Origin: Oscillospiraceae bacterium
Lineage (GTDB): Bacteria; Bacillota; Clostridia; Oscillospirales; Oscillospiraceae
NCBI GenBank assembly: GCA_017549125.1
Contig: JAFYVL010000013.1
Span: 1-39,599, forward strand
DNA length: 39,599 nt
Reading direction: 5' to 3'
Shown here: piece by piece, positions 9,042-17,673 of the stretch
How the letters are laid out: the number at the start of each line of letters is the position of its first letter
How positions within the stretch are numbered: position 1 is the first letter of the stretch
The notes under the pieces: generated by a model
What the model was told of the DNA's origin: nothing
Databases searched by the model: none
Seen by the model: only the letters and a program-made list of their open reading frames with translations
Made by a program: the position numbers and the translations under genes

Positions 9042-9132
9042 TGTAGGGGAGGGTTTTAACCCTCCCTTGCACCCAACAATTGTACTGCGGTTAATACGGA
9101 CGGTTGCGGGAGGGGTGAACCCCTCCCCTACA
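9042..9132. repeat. Family B palindromic repeat, copy 1
   Basis: This 91-bp element begins TGTAGGGG and ends CCCCTACA. Each end carries its own hairpin: GGGAGGGTTTTAACCCTCCC on the left and GGGAGGGGTGAACCCCTCCC on the right. The middle (ACTGCGGTTAATACGG) is shared with the copy at 24105. It lies in the 8842-9179 gap between two divergent DUF624 genes. The remainder of that gap holds the minus-strand promoter and a weak TTGACC (8970-8975) pointing rightward. Confidence 0.85.
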
Positions 9133-9179
9133 GTGCAGCGAAATGACAAGGTGATAGAGGGAACAACAGAGAGGTTATT

Positions 9180-9839
9180 ATGCGAAGTATTTTTAATTAT
9201 GAGAATAAATTCATGCAGTTGCTGATGACCATGGGTGACATGATCATTTTGAATCTGATGTTTTTACTGTGCTGCTTGCCGGTGGTGACCATTGGCGCAG
9301 CCCAAGCCGGTCTTTGCACCGGTCTGCGGAAGCTGACGGACAAGGACGACGACACCTCCCCGGCCGCCGCCTTTATGAAGGGCTTTGCCAATGGCTTTGG
9401 CAAGATCACCATTGCCTACTCCATTATGCTGGCGCTGATCCTGCTCACCGGCTACACCGCCGCCTCCGTGGCCTTTTATGATGTGAACGGTGTCAAGGGC
9501 GCACCGGTGGTGCTGTCCATTGTTTCCCTGTGCATTTGCGCTCTGTTCCAGACCACCATCTGCACCTTCCATTCCCGTTTCTCCTGCACATTGTGGCAGC
9601 TGTTCCGCAACGCATGGTTCATGATTCTGGCACACCCTCTGCGTACTGTGCTGTCTGCCGCTCTGGCCTGGAGTCCCGTGATCCTGTTCCTGGGCTCTCC
9701 CCGGGTGTTCATTCTCATGACCCCTGTGGTCATTACCCTGTTCTTCAGCTTTATTTACCTGTTTGTGAATAGCTTGATGAAGAAACCCTTTGAGGGCATT
9801 ATTCAGCTCTATCACGAAAAACAGGAATCTGCCGAATAA
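9180..9839 (+). CDS. DUF624/YesL-family membrane protein, second paralogue
   Basis: This is a 219-residue polytopic membrane protein with the same N-terminal family block as its divergent neighbour (LNLMFLLCCLPVVTIGAAQA) and a GLRKL segment just after it. About five hydrophobic segments are spread over the length. Function is unknown; the family is named after YesL. The start ATG follows GAGAGG at about 9168-9173. No confident promoter is visible: TTGACC at 8970 has only a poor -10 partner, and the family B repeat lies between it and the gene. A strong terminator follows the stop, so it is probably monocistronic. Confidence 0.85.
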   Translation: MRSIFNYENKFMQLLMTMGDMIILNLMFLLCCLPVVTIGAAQAGLCTGLRKLTDKDDDTSPAAAFMKGFANGFGKITIAYSIMLALILLTGYTAASVAFYDVNGVKGAPVVLSIVSLCICALFQTTICTFHSRFSCTLWQLFRNAWFMILAHPLRTVLSAALAWSPVILFLGSPRVFILMTPVVITLFFSFIYLFVNSLMKKPFEGIIQLYHEKQESAE

Positions 9840-9842
9840 CCC

Positions 9843-9873
9843 ACACGGTCTGCAACAGCAGACCGTGTTTTTT
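9843..9873 (+). terminator. Rho-independent terminator after the second DUF624 gene
   Basis: An 11-bp stem (ACACGGTCTGC, 9843-9853, with its complement at 9858-9868) closes an AACA loop and runs into a T tract to 9873. Confidence 0.92.
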
Positions 9874-9902
9874 CAACAATTTCCCCAAAATAAAAAAAAG
9901 GG

Positions 9903-9931
9903 TTGTAAACTTAACAAAAATGATGTAAAAT
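9903..9931 (+). promoter_or_regulatory. Promoter of the gpmI operon
   Basis: TTGTAA (9903-9908), a 17-base spacer and TAAAAT (9926-9931) form a good sigma-A promoter. It leaves an untranslated leader of about 100 bases before gpmI. The leader holds a small hairpin (ATGTTG...CAACAACAT near 9978-9998) but no riboswitch I recognise. Confidence 0.65.
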
Positions 9932-10037
9932 AGTACAAGCGATAGTTTAGATACACTGAAGAGGTGTGTCCATACGAATGTTGAGAACGCAACAACATAT
10001 CAAAATAGATTATGATTTTTTATGGAGGTAATTTCCA

Positions 10038-11597
10038 ATGGAAAAACCGATTGTACTGGTAATTATGGATGGTGTAGGTAAGGGCGACGGCGGCAACGGC
10101 GACGCTGTGAAGCAGGCCAAGACCCCCACTCTGGATCATCTTTTGAACACCTGCCCCCACACCTATCTGAAGGCACACGGCACCGCTGTGGGTCTGCCCT
10201 CTGATGAGGATATGGGCAACTCCGAGGTTGGCCACAATGCGCTGGGCTGTGGTCAGGTCTACTCCCAGGGCGCAAAGCTGGTGGGCGAGTCCATCGAAAA
10301 TGGCGTGCTGTTCACCTCTGACACCTGGAAGGATCTGGTTGCCAACGCACAGGACAAGGCTATGCATTTTGTAGGCCTGCTGTCTGATGGTAACGTTCAC
10401 TCCAACATCGCTCACCTGATCAGCCTGCTGAAGCAAGCTAAGACCGAGGGTGTGAAGAAGGCTTACTGCCACATTCTGCTGGACGGCCGTGACGTGCCTG
10501 CCACCTCCGCTTTGGAGTATGTGGAGCAGCTGGAGAATGTGCTCAAAGAGCTGAACACCGAGGGCTGTGACTATGCCATCGCTTCCGGCGGCGGCCGTAT
10601 GCAGGTGACCATGGACCGTTACGAAGCCAACTGGGCTATGGTGGAAAAGGGCTGGCAGACCCATGTACAGGGTATCGGCCGTCTGTTCCCCTCCGCTACC
10701 GAGGCTATTGAGACCTACCGTGCAGAGACCGGTTGCATCGACCAGGATCTGCCTCCCTTTGTGGTGGAGCGCAACGGCGCACCTCTGGCAAAGATCGCCA
10801 ATGGCGACAGCGTAATTCTGTTCAACTTCCGTGGCGACCGTGCTCAGGAGATCTCCCTGGCATTCGACCGCAAGGATTTTGATAAGTTTGACCGTGGTGA
10901 TTTCACCGGTGTGAAGTTTGCCGGTATGCTGCAGTATGACGGTGACCTGAACATCCCCGAAAACTATCTGGTCAAGCCCCCTGTGATCACCAACACCCTG
11001 ACCGAGGTGCTGTGCGCTGCCGGTATTACCGAGTACGCTGTGTCTGAGACCCAGAAGTACGGTCATGTGACCTATTTCTGGAACGGCAACCGCTCCGGCA
11101 AGGTGGATGAGGCTCTGGAGACCTATGAGGAGATCCCCTCTGATGTGATCCCCTTCGAGCAAGCACCTGCTATGAAGTCCAAGGAAATCACCGAGAAGCT
11201 GGTGGATGCCATGGCTTCCGGCAAGTATCAGTTCCTGCGCTGCAACTACCCCAATGGCGACATGGTGGGTCACACCGGCGCAATGGATGCTGTTATCTAC
11301 GCTATGGAATGCGTGGACAATTCTCTGAAGGCTGTTCTGGAAGCTGCCGACAAGTACGGCTACACCGTGCTGATCACCGCTGACCACGGCAACGCTGACC
11401 AGATGACCGAAGAGAAGAAGGGCAAGATCTCTGCCCGTACCGCCCACTCTCTGAACCCCGTTCCCTTCATCATTTACGACAAGGATCACGATTGGACTGT
11501 GATCGAGGGCCAGTACGGTCTGGCCAATGTAGCGCCCACCATTGCCAAGATGATGGGCATTGAAGCCCCCGCATGCTGGGAAAATAGCATCGTATAA
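10038..11597 (+). CDS. gpmI: 2,3-bisphosphoglycerate-independent phosphoglycerate mutase
   Basis: Interconverts 3- and 2-phosphoglycerate in glycolysis and gluconeogenesis using two manganese ions. The 519-residue length is typical. The N-terminal metal Asp11 is in VIMDGVG, and the phosphoryl-accepting serine is Ser62 in GNSEVGH. The C-terminal metal-binding block ADHGNADQM is near residues 451-459, and FNFRGDRAQE matches the conserved arginine-containing substrate segment. ATGGAGGT lies 7 bases before the start ATG. It is the first gene of a cluster with asp23 and fakA (21-base gaps), so glycolysis here may be co-expressed with envelope and fatty-acid functions. Its codon use is strongly biased, as expected of a highly expressed gene. 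Confidence 0.97.
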   Translation: MEKPIVLVIMDGVGKGDGGNGDAVKQAKTPTLDHLLNTCPHTYLKAHGTAVGLPSDEDMGNSEVGHNALGCGQVYSQGAKLVGESIENGVLFTSDTWKDLVANAQDKAMHFVGLLSDGNVHSNIAHLISLLKQAKTEGVKKAYCHILLDGRDVPATSALEYVEQLENVLKELNTEGCDYAIASGGGRMQVTMDRYEANWAMVEKGWQTHVQGIGRLFPSATEAIETYRAETGCIDQDLPPFVVERNGAPLAKIANGDSVILFNFRGDRAQEISLAFDRKDFDKFDRGDFTGVKFAGMLQYDGDLNIPENYLVKPPVITNTLTEVLCAAGITEYAVSETQKYGHVTYFWNGNRSGKVDEALETYEEIPSDVIPFEQAPAMKSKEITEKLVDAMASGKYQFLRCNYPNGDMVGHTGAMDAVIYAMECVDNSLKAVLEAADKYGYTVLITADHGNADQMTEEKKGKISARTAHSLNPVPFIIYDKDHDWTVIEGQYGLANVAPTIAKMMGIEAPACWENSIV

Positions 11598-11618
11598 TTG
11601 GATTGGAGGCTGCATAAT

Positions 11619-11969
11619 ATGATTCGACACGATACTGAAAATGGCTCTGTAAACGTAAGCACCAATGTCTACACCGACATTGCAGGCACTGCCGCCAGCA
11701 ACTGCTTTGGCGTCAAGGGTATGGCTGCCCGTAGTGTGAAGGACGGCCTGTATCACCTGCTTCGCAAGGAATCCGCATCCAAGGGTGTCCGCGTGGAGTT
11801 CCACGAGGATGGCACCATTTCCATCGATCTGCATGTGATGGTGGATCACGGTGTGAATCTGAACGCCGTTGGTGAATCTATCATTTCCGAGGTTCGCTAT
11901 GTGGTCAACAGCACCACCGGTACTGAGGTCAGAGCTGTCAATGTTTTCTTTGACTCTATGAGCGTATAA
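11619..11969 (+). CDS. Asp23/Gls24 (YloU-like) envelope stress protein
   Basis: This 116-residue small alkaline-shock family protein reads NVSTNVYTDIAGTAASNCFGVKGM near its N-terminus and ends with the VNVFFDSMSV type of beta strand usual in YloU proteins. The start ATG at 11619 is chosen because GGAGG (11605-11609) fits it; a longer frame from 11598 would place the start before the ribosome site. The family is linked to cell-envelope homeostasis. It sits directly before fakA, the same yloU-yloV order as in Bacillus subtilis, which supports both assignments. Confidence 0.88.
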   Translation: MIRHDTENGSVNVSTNVYTDIAGTAASNCFGVKGMAARSVKDGLYHLLRKESASKGVRVEFHEDGTISIDLHVMVDHGVNLNAVGESIISEVRYVVNSTTGTEVRAVNVFFDSMSV

Positions 11970-11990
11970 TAAGCTTGGAGGTACACAAGA

Positions 11991-13616
11991 TTGAGACAAA
12001 CAATTAACGGTGCGGAATTGCGCAGATTGATCATCAGCGCAGCCGCAGGTATTGAGATCAATAAACAAAAACTGAACGAGCTGAACGTGTTCCCCGTTCC
12101 CGACGGCGACACCGGCACCAATATGGCCATGACCGCTAACACCGCCGCAGTGGATCTGCGGAAGGCAGAAGATCCCGATCTGGCACAGGCTGCCAAGATC
12201 GCCGCTTCCGCCATGCTCCGTGGCGCTCGTGGTAACTCCGGCGTTATCCTGTCTTTGCTGTTCCGTGGCCTGTCCAACAAGCTGAAGGGCTGCACCGAAT
12301 GTGACGGCAGCCTGTGGGCTGCTGCTCTGCAGGAGGGTGTGGACGCTGCTTACAAGGCAGTGATGAAGCCCGCTGAGGGTACAATTCTGACCGTGGCTCG
12401 CCTGGCCGCCGCAAAGGCACAGGAAGCTGCCCGTGAGAACAACTATTTTGAGTTTGTACACCAGGCCGCCATTGAGGAGGCCAAGGTTGCTCTGGCCAAC
12501 ACCGTGAACCAGAACCCTGTTCTGAAGAAGGCAGGTGTTGTGGATGCCGGCGGTAAGGGCTGGCTGATCGTGCTGGAATCCATGCTCTGCGCCCTCCACG
12601 GCGAGGATCTGGTTGCTCCCGAAAACGGTGAGGAAGCCAAGGATTCTGCAGATTTCGGTGATTTCAACACCGAGGATATTACCTTTACCTATTGTACCGA
12701 GTTCGTCATCTCCCGTGAGAACGATAAAGACCCCGTGGCTCTGCGGGATTATCTGAACACCCTGGGCGACAGCCTTGTGGTGGTGGACGATGAGGAGATC
12801 ATCAAGGTTCACGTGCATACCAACGATCCCGGCGCAGCGCTTCATGCAGCTGTGAACTACGGTTCTTTTGTGACCGTAAAGATCGAAAATATGCGCCTGC
12901 AGCACACCGAGAAGGTCATGAGTGAGCAGGAGTTAGAGCCCAAGATCGCTGAGCCCGAAAAGGCTCTGGGTGTGGTTTCCGTCTGCGCCGGCGACGGTTT
13001 GGCAGATGTGTTTATGAACCTGGGCGTGGATGGCATCATTTCCGGTGGCCAGACCATGAACCCCAGCACCCAGGACATTCTGGAAGCTGTGAACAAAGTC
13101 CCTGCCGAGACCGTGTTCGTTCTGCCCAACAACAAGAACATCATCATGGCCGCTGAGCAGGTGAACGCTCTGACCCCCAAGAACGTGGTGGTCATTCCCA
13201 GCAAGACCGTGCCTCAGGGCATTACCGCTATGCTCAGCTACAACCCCGATGGCTCTATTGAGGAGAACACCGAGGCGCTGACCGAAGCTCTGTCCACTGT
13301 GGACACCATGCAGATCACCTATGCCGCTCGTAACTCCGACTTTGACGGCTACGACATTCACGAGGGTGACTATCTGGCTATCTATGGCAGCAGCCTGTTC
13401 GGCACTAGCCAGGATATTAAGGTAGTTCTCAAGTCCCTGGCCGAGAAGGTTCGTGACGACGGCAAGGAGTATATTACCATCTATTACGGACAGGATATTA
13501 AGGAAAAGCACGCCCAGAAGGCTGCGGATCTGTTCGCTGAGATCTGCCCCGATGCCGATGTGAATCTGCTCCGTGGCGGCCAGCCTGTGTACTATTATCT
13601 GATTTCCGCTGAATAA
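11991..13616 (+). CDS. fakA: Fatty acid kinase catalytic subunit FakA (TTG start)
   Basis: Phosphorylates fatty acids delivered by a FakB carrier protein, feeding phospholipid synthesis. This 541-residue protein has an N-terminal DAK2/DhaL-type nucleotide-binding domain with the magnesium aspartates in FPVPDGDTGTNM (Asp38, Asp40). A middle segment contains the GKGWL motif, and the C-terminal half has the DegV-like fold seen in YloV. The start is TTG at 11991, fitted by GGAGG at 11977-11981; no ATG is suitably placed. It follows asp23 after 21 bases. FakB partners are not in this window. Confidence 0.92.
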   Translation: MRQTINGAELRRLIISAAAGIEINKQKLNELNVFPVPDGDTGTNMAMTANTAAVDLRKAEDPDLAQAAKIAASAMLRGARGNSGVILSLLFRGLSNKLKGCTECDGSLWAAALQEGVDAAYKAVMKPAEGTILTVARLAAAKAQEAARENNYFEFVHQAAIEEAKVALANTVNQNPVLKKAGVVDAGGKGWLIVLESMLCALHGEDLVAPENGEEAKDSADFGDFNTEDITFTYCTEFVISRENDKDPVALRDYLNTLGDSLVVVDDEEIIKVHVHTNDPGAALHAAVNYGSFVTVKIENMRLQHTEKVMSEQELEPKIAEPEKALGVVSVCAGDGLADVFMNLGVDGIISGGQTMNPSTQDILEAVNKVPAETVFVLPNNKNIIMAAEQVNALTPKNVVVIPSKTVPQGITAMLSYNPDGSIEENTEALTEALSTVDTMQITYAARNSDFDGYDIHEGDYLAIYGSSLFGTSQDIKVVLKSLAEKVRDDGKEYITIYYGQDIKEKHAQKAADLFAEICPDADVNLLRGGQPVYYYLISAE

Positions 13617-13622
13617 GGGTAT

Positions 13623-13644
13623 GGGCTCTGCGGATGCAGAGCCC
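13623..13644 (+). terminator. Stem-loop after fakA, possible weak terminator
   Basis: A perfect 9-bp stem (GGGCTCTGC, 13623-13631, with its complement at 13636-13644) closes a GGAT loop just after the fakA stop. The downstream tract (CCCTCTGTTC) is poor in T, so termination may be partial and allow read-through into the YihY-like gene. Confidence 0.6.
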
Positions 13645-13682
13645 CCCTCTGTTCATTATACAAATTCTAGTTTGGTGATGCT

Positions 13683-14561
13683 ATGAAAAGACTCCCCGAT
13701 ACACCAGCAGTCAAAAAGACCTTATCCATCATGGACTATATGTCCAGTCTGCGGATCGGCATCAACGGCTCCAGCACCTGTTATTTTATTGTGCTGTCTC
13801 TGTTCCCCTTTCTGCTCTTGATATTGAGTTTGCTGCGATATACCGGCTTGGAAGTAGAGCATTTGACCTCTCTGCTATCACGAATCCTTCCCAAGACCAT
13901 GATGCCCTCTGTGGAGCGGCTTGTGGTCAGCACCTACCGCAGTTCCTCCGGTACGCTGGTATCCGTCTCCGCAGCCATGGCTCTGTGGACTGCCAGCCGT
14001 GGTGTTTACGGCATTCTCATTGGTCTGAACGTGGTCTATCACGTGGAAGAAGACCGTAGTCTGTTCTATACCCGTGTGGTCAGCGTGCTCTACACCTTCG
14101 CATTCCTGGTGGTGCTGATCCTGACCCTGGTACTCAACGTCTTTGGCGACGTCATTATGGAGCATATCAGTGCCGAAAAAGGGCCATTGTGGTTCCTGGA
14201 TCAAGCCATCAATCTGCGTTTTTCCGTGATGCTTCTGCTGCAAACCCTGCTATTTACGGCAGTGTATATGGTGTTCCCCAACAAGCACAACCGTTTCTGG
14301 GAAAGTCTGCCCGGCGCGGTGCTTACCTCTTTGGGTTGGTTGGTGGTCTCCAATCTATTCTCCATTTATATGGAGTATTTCCCCAATTACGCCAACATTT
14401 ACGGCTCTATGACCGCCGTGGCTTTGGGTATGCTGTGGCTGTATATGTGTATTAACATTGTGTTCTACGGTGGTGTGCTGAATCACCATCTGGCGCAGTT
14501 TTACAAAAAGCGTGCAGAAAAGAAAGCTTCTGACACGGAAGAAACCGAAGAAGAACTTTAA
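13683..14561 (+). CDS. YihY/BrkB-family integral membrane protein
   Basis: This 292-residue protein has about six transmembrane helices. The N-terminal INGSSTCYFIVLSLFPFLL segment, the ALWTASRGVYGI segment, and the final LGMLWLYMCINIVFYGG helix are characteristic of the YihY/BrkB family, once misnamed ribonuclease BN. Function is uncertain, with transport or envelope roles proposed. The tail is acidic and soluble (KKASDTEETEEEL). The ribosome site is weak (GGTGAT just before ATG). A short stem-loop follows the stop. Confidence 0.88.
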   Translation: MKRLPDTPAVKKTLSIMDYMSSLRIGINGSSTCYFIVLSLFPFLLLILSLLRYTGLEVEHLTSLLSRILPKTMMPSVERLVVSTYRSSSGTLVSVSAAMALWTASRGVYGILIGLNVVYHVEEDRSLFYTRVVSVLYTFAFLVVLILTLVLNVFGDVIMEHISAEKGPLWFLDQAINLRFSVMLLLQTLLFTAVYMVFPNKHNRFWESLPGAVLTSLGWLVVSNLFSIYMEYFPNYANIYGSMTAVALGMLWLYMCINIVFYGGVLNHHLAQFYKKRAEKKASDTEETEEEL

Positions 14562-14562
14562 A

Positions 14563-14581
14563 GGGCTGTCATAGACAGCCC
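14563..14581 (+). terminator. Short stem-loop after the YihY-like gene
   Basis: GGGCTGTC (14563-14570) and GACAGCCC (14574-14581) form an 8-bp hairpin with a 3-base loop. Only two T follow, so it is at best a weak terminator. Confidence 0.5.
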
Positions 14582-14603
14582 TTCAATCATACGAGGTGAG
14601 CGA

Positions 14604-15449
14604 GTGTTTGGATTTGTAATGGCAGATACGAAAGAGTTGTCTGCGGAACAAAAACAGCGGTATAACAGCGTTTACTGCGGCATTTGCCGGCAAATTCGCA
14701 AACGTTCCTCCCAGATCGCCAGGCTGGCGCTGAGCTTTGACATGGCTTTTTTGGCGTTGCTTCTGATGAGCCTGTACGAACCGGAGGAAACCGGCGGCGA
14801 CCGTGCCTGTCTGCTGCACCCCATCAAGCCCCGTCCCTGGATTGACAATCCTTACATCCAATATGCCGCCGATATGAATGTGGCGCTGGCCTACTATAAT
14901 GCGCTGGACGATTGGCAGGACGACCGGAAGGTATCCTCCGGACTCTATGCGCGGCTGGTAAAAAAGCATTATCCCCCCATTGCCCGGCACTATCAGCGGC
15001 AATGCACAGCCATTGTGGAATGTATTTCCGATCTGCAAGATTTGGAGAAATCCGGCTGTGATAATCCGGATCTGCCTGCCAGCTGTTTTGGCAAGCTCAT
15101 GGCAGAACTGATGGTCTATGAGGAGGATCTGTGGTCGGACAGTCTGCGGAAGTTAGGCGAATCTCTGGGTCGCTTTATTTACTTAGCCGATGCGGCGGTG
15201 GATTATGCCAAGGATCAGCAGAAAAATCGTTACAATCCCTTCATTGCCATGGGCAAACCGGAGGATCAACCCCTGTTTCGCCAATACTTGGAGATGGAAA
15301 TGGGTCGCTGTACCCATTATTATGAGAGCCTGCCCTTGGTGCAGGACAAAGCCATTTTAGACAACATTCTTTATGGCGGTGTTTGGCTGCAATATAGCGG
15401 CAAGATCGCCAAAAAAGATGGAGGAAACCATGATCAAAGACCCTTATAA
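14604..15449 (+). CDS. DUF5685-family protein (GTG start)
   Basis: A 281-residue soluble protein that I match to DUF5685 by its start ([12 protein letters not shown]), the YCGICRQI cysteine pair, and conserved acidic patches such as ALDDWQDD and [12 protein letters not shown]. The alternating aspartate-rich helices recall a helical fold related to isoprenoid or squalene synthases, but this is only an impression. GTG at 14604 is chosen because GAGGTG (14593-14598) precedes it at the right distance. The last 20 bases overlap the J-domain gene, which points to translational coupling. Function is unknown. Confidence 0.75.
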   Translation: MFGFVMADTKELSAEQKQRYNSVYCGICRQIRKRSSQIARLALSFDMAFLALLLMSLYEPEETGGDRACLLHPIKPRPWIDNPYIQYAADMNVALAYYNALDDWQDDRKVSSGLYARLVKKHYPPIARHYQRQCTAIVECISDLQDLEKSGCDNPDLPASCFGKLMAELMVYEEDLWSDSLRKLGESLGRFIYLADAAVDYAKDQQKNRYNPFIAMGKPEDQPLFRQYLEMEMGRCTHYYESLPLVQDKAILDNILYGGVWLQYSGKIAKKDGGNHDQRPL

Positions 15450-16017
15450 GGTATTGGGGGTAAGTCCCGATGCCACAGATGAGGACATCAAAAAGGCCTA
15501 CCGACGGCTGGCAAAGCAATACCACCCGGATCGAAATCCCGGGGATGCAGAAGCCGCCCGACGGATGCAAGAGATCAACGAGGCCTATGACCAAATCAAA
15601 AATCCCGAAAAATCCCGTGGTAACTACCGCTACGGCGGCTTCGACTACGAGGCATATACACGAAACAACGCCGACGACGAGTCCGGTCTGAAAGCGGCTA
15701 TGCATTATTTGCAATTTGGCAGAATCCGGGAGGCTTTGAATGCCCTGGAAAGCTGCAAAAATCGCAATGCCCGTTGGTATGCGGTCTCCGCTGTGATCCA
15801 GGAGCGTATGGGCAACCGAATCACCGCCCTGGAGCATATTCGCAGAGCGGTATCCATGGAGCCGGATAATCTGGAGTACCTGCGGATTCTGGAATATATG
15901 GAGAACGGCGGCTTTGCCTACGGTCGCACCGCAGGCAGATATCGGGGCTACACCCTCCAGGGTGATCCCTGTACCGGTCTGGCACTCTGCTTGCTGTGCC
16001 GGTGCTGCTGTTGTTAA
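15430..16017 (+). CDS. J-domain protein with TPR-like middle and cysteine tail
   Basis: This 195-residue protein starts with a J-domain (about residues 2-65) containing the HPD motif in YHPDRNP, which stimulates Hsp70 (DnaK) ATPase. It has no Gly/Phe region or zinc fingers, so it is not DnaJ itself. Residues about 90-160 form helical TPR-like repeats ([11 protein letters not shown] ... [15 protein letters not shown]). It ends in a striking run, [10 protein letters not shown], which could bind metal or be lipidated. The start at 15430 is preferred because GGAGG (15420-15424) fits; an upstream in-frame ATG at 15418 lacks one. It overlaps the DUF5685 gene and is followed 13 bases later by a membrane protein. 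Confidence 0.85.
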   Translation: MIKDPYKVLGVSPDATDEDIKKAYRRLAKQYHPDRNPGDAEAARRMQEINEAYDQIKNPEKSRGNYRYGGFDYEAYTRNNADDESGLKAAMHYLQFGRIREALNALESCKNRNARWYAVSAVIQERMGNRITALEHIRRAVSMEPDNLEYLRILEYMENGGFAYGRTAGRYRGYTLQGDPCTGLALCLLCRCCCC

Positions 16018-16030
16018 AGGAGTGTAGAAT

Positions 16031-17020
16031 ATGGATCTAAAAAATCGAAAGGGTTTGAAGGATCAAGCCCAAAAATTGGTGGATCGTTGTGATAACCAGC
16101 CCAGAAAACTCACTTTGATCAGCAGCGCTGTGTATCTGGGACTGTCTCTGGTGATCTCTCTGATTACCCTGGTGCTGAACCGGGGCATTGCCGGAACTGG
16201 CGGTCTGAGCGGTATTCAGACCCGTAATATTCTGCAGACCATCCAATCCATGCTGAATCTGGTCTATACCATCGCCCAGCCCTTCTGGCTGGTGGGTCTG
16301 GCCTATGTGTATATGCAGACCGTGCGGAAGCAAATGCCCCAAACCCAAAGTTTGCTCCGTGGCTTCCATCGGTTCGGCCCTGTATTGCGGCTGAATCTGC
16401 TGAAATGGGCATTGCTGTTTATGGTGGCATTCCCCTGTGCCTTTGCCAGCAGCTATGTGGGCATGATGCTCTCTCCCAAAATGTACGATCTGTTTGAGCC
16501 CATTGCCATGGAAATGCAGCAGAATCCCAATGCCGATATCTATGCCATGATGGCGCAGATTCCTGTGAAGGAACTGCTTGGGGCAACCTGGCCCATGCTG
16601 ATCCTCTTTACAGTGATGTATCTGGCCATTGTGATCGTCTTTGCCTACCGGTTCCAATTTGCGGATTATCTGATTCTGGACGACCCCAAAATTGGAGCGA
16701 TCCAGGCGCTGAAAAACAGCTTCCACATGACAAAGGGCATTCTGGGTGGTCTGGTAATGCTGGATCTGAGCTTTTTGTGGTATCACGGATTGCAGGCCTT
16801 GGCAGCCCTGTTTGCCTTTACAGATCTGATCCTCACCTACTCCGGCATTTCTCTGCCCGTTTCCCGGGATATGGCTTCCATAATCAGCGCTTGTATTTAC
16901 GCAGCCCTGGTGCTGACCATGGATTACACCATCCGCCCCCGGGTGGAAGCTACCTATGCGCTGGTCTACGACCGCCGCAGAAACCAGATCTACTTCCCCT
17001 ACACCCTGGACGAGAATTGA
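16031..17020 (+). CDS. DUF975-like polytopic membrane protein
   Basis: This 329-residue protein has about six hydrophobic segments (near residues 30-50, 80-100, 120-145, 185-210, 240-265 and 285-305). The sequence ALKNSFHMTKGILGGLVMLDLSFLWY resembles the DUF975 signature, in which a lysine/glycine turn precedes a Leu-Ser-Phe-Trp helix. Function is unknown. AAAGGAGTG before the ATG is a good ribosome site, and the gene follows the J-domain gene after 13 bases, so the DUF5685, J-domain and membrane genes probably form one operon. Confidence 0.7.
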   Translation: MDLKNRKGLKDQAQKLVDRCDNQPRKLTLISSAVYLGLSLVISLITLVLNRGIAGTGGLSGIQTRNILQTIQSMLNLVYTIAQPFWLVGLAYVYMQTVRKQMPQTQSLLRGFHRFGPVLRLNLLKWALLFMVAFPCAFASSYVGMMLSPKMYDLFEPIAMEMQQNPNADIYAMMAQIPVKELLGATWPMLILFTVMYLAIVIVFAYRFQFADYLILDDPKIGAIQALKNSFHMTKGILGGLVMLDLSFLWYHGLQALAALFAFTDLILTYSGISLPVSRDMASIISACIYAALVLTMDYTIRPRVEATYALVYDRRRNQIYFPYTLDEN

Positions 17021-17026
17021 TAAAAG

Positions 17027-17050
17027 GGAGTGTTGCAACCGCAACACTCC
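17027..17050 (+). terminator. Stem-loop after the DUF975-like gene
   Basis: A perfect 10-bp stem (GGAGTGTTGC, 17027-17036, with its complement at 17041-17050) closes an AACC loop. Only TTAAT follows, so efficiency is uncertain. Confidence 0.6.
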
Positions 17051-17060
17051 TTAATGCCTT

Positions 17061-17203
17061 GGCTCCCCTTGTAGGGGAGCTGTCAGCGATAGCTGACTGA
17101 GGGGTGTTCGGACACCAAGATCTGCACACCCCTCCGCCCCTTCGGGGCACCTCCCCTACAGGGGAGGCTTGGGGGACAAGGCTTAAGTTGACAGCATTAC
17201 CCA
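17061..17203. repeat. Family A palindromic repeat, copy 3
   Basis: GGCTCCCCTTGTAGGGG through CTGACTGAGGGGTG to CCTCCCCTACAGGGGAGGC is the reverse complement of the unit at 27539. It carries an outer tail (17170-17203, GGGGACAAGGCTTAAGTTGAC then AGCATTACCC). The same tail, inverted, forms the left edge of the copy at 35487. It lies between the converging DUF975-like and rrf2 genes. Confidence 0.8.
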
Positions 17204-17257
17204 AAAAAGACACACACTGACACAAAAATGGACTGTTCCGTATGAACAGTCCATTTC

Positions 17258-17668
17258 TTATTTCATTTCTGTGAGCAGGTCTGCCAGGGTGATGCCCTCG
17301 AAGAACTCATCGATCATGCGATCTAACTTGTCCCACATGGGCTTGGTCTGGCAACAGGTGGAACGGCTGCAGGCCGCCGGGCCTTGGGATGTACAAGACA
17401 CCGCCGCCAAGCTGCCCTCCGTCAGCTTCAAAATACTACCGACGGTGTATTCCTCCGGCTTCCGGTTGAGCCGATAGCCGCCGCCCTTACCATGGACGGC
17501 ATCCACAAATCCGGCCTTGCTCAGCACCGTCATGATGGATTCCAGATATTTCTGGCTGATGCCCTCGGATTCCGCAATTTCCTTCAGAGGAATATAGCGT
17601 TCACCGCCGTTGAGGGCAAAATGCACCATCACTCGCAGGGCATAACGACCTTTTGTTGATACGATCAT
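17258..17668 (-). CDS. iscR: Rrf2-family regulator, IscR-like
   Basis: This 136-residue transcription factor has an N-terminal winged helix-turn-helix (about 1-75; IAESEGISQKYLE is the recognition region). A cluster of Cys92, Cys100 and Cys105 (plus Cys106) follows, similar to the three cysteines that bind a 2Fe-2S cluster in IscR. It is the last gene of the nifS-nifU operon, 5 bases after nifU, so it probably senses Fe-S status and represses the operon. Two matching dyads over the operon promoter are the likely binding sites. The cysteine spacing (x7, x4) differs slightly from Escherichia coli IscR, and CymR-like cysteine regulation is the main alternative. Confidence 0.82.
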   Translation of the reverse strand: MIVSTKGRYALRVMVHFALNGGERYIPLKEIAESEGISQKYLESIMTVLSKAGFVDAVHGKGGGYRLNRKPEEYTVGSILKLTEGSLAAVSCTSQGPAACSRSTCCQTKPMWDKLDRMIDEFFEGITLADLLTEMK

Positions 17669-17673
17669 AGGCC

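Noticed and set aside
9932-10037. Riboswitch in the gpmI leader
   Set aside because: The leader is only about 100 bases with one small hairpin and no conserved aptamer pattern that I recognise.
10020-12905. A 961-codon open frame on the minus strand opposite gpmI, asp23 and fakA
   Set aside because: It lies fully antisense to three clearly identified genes, has no ribosome site or recognisable domain, and its length is explained by strongly biased codons on the coding strand. The same applies to long antisense frames at 1671-3662, 4058-5125, 6244-7683 and 31517-33355.
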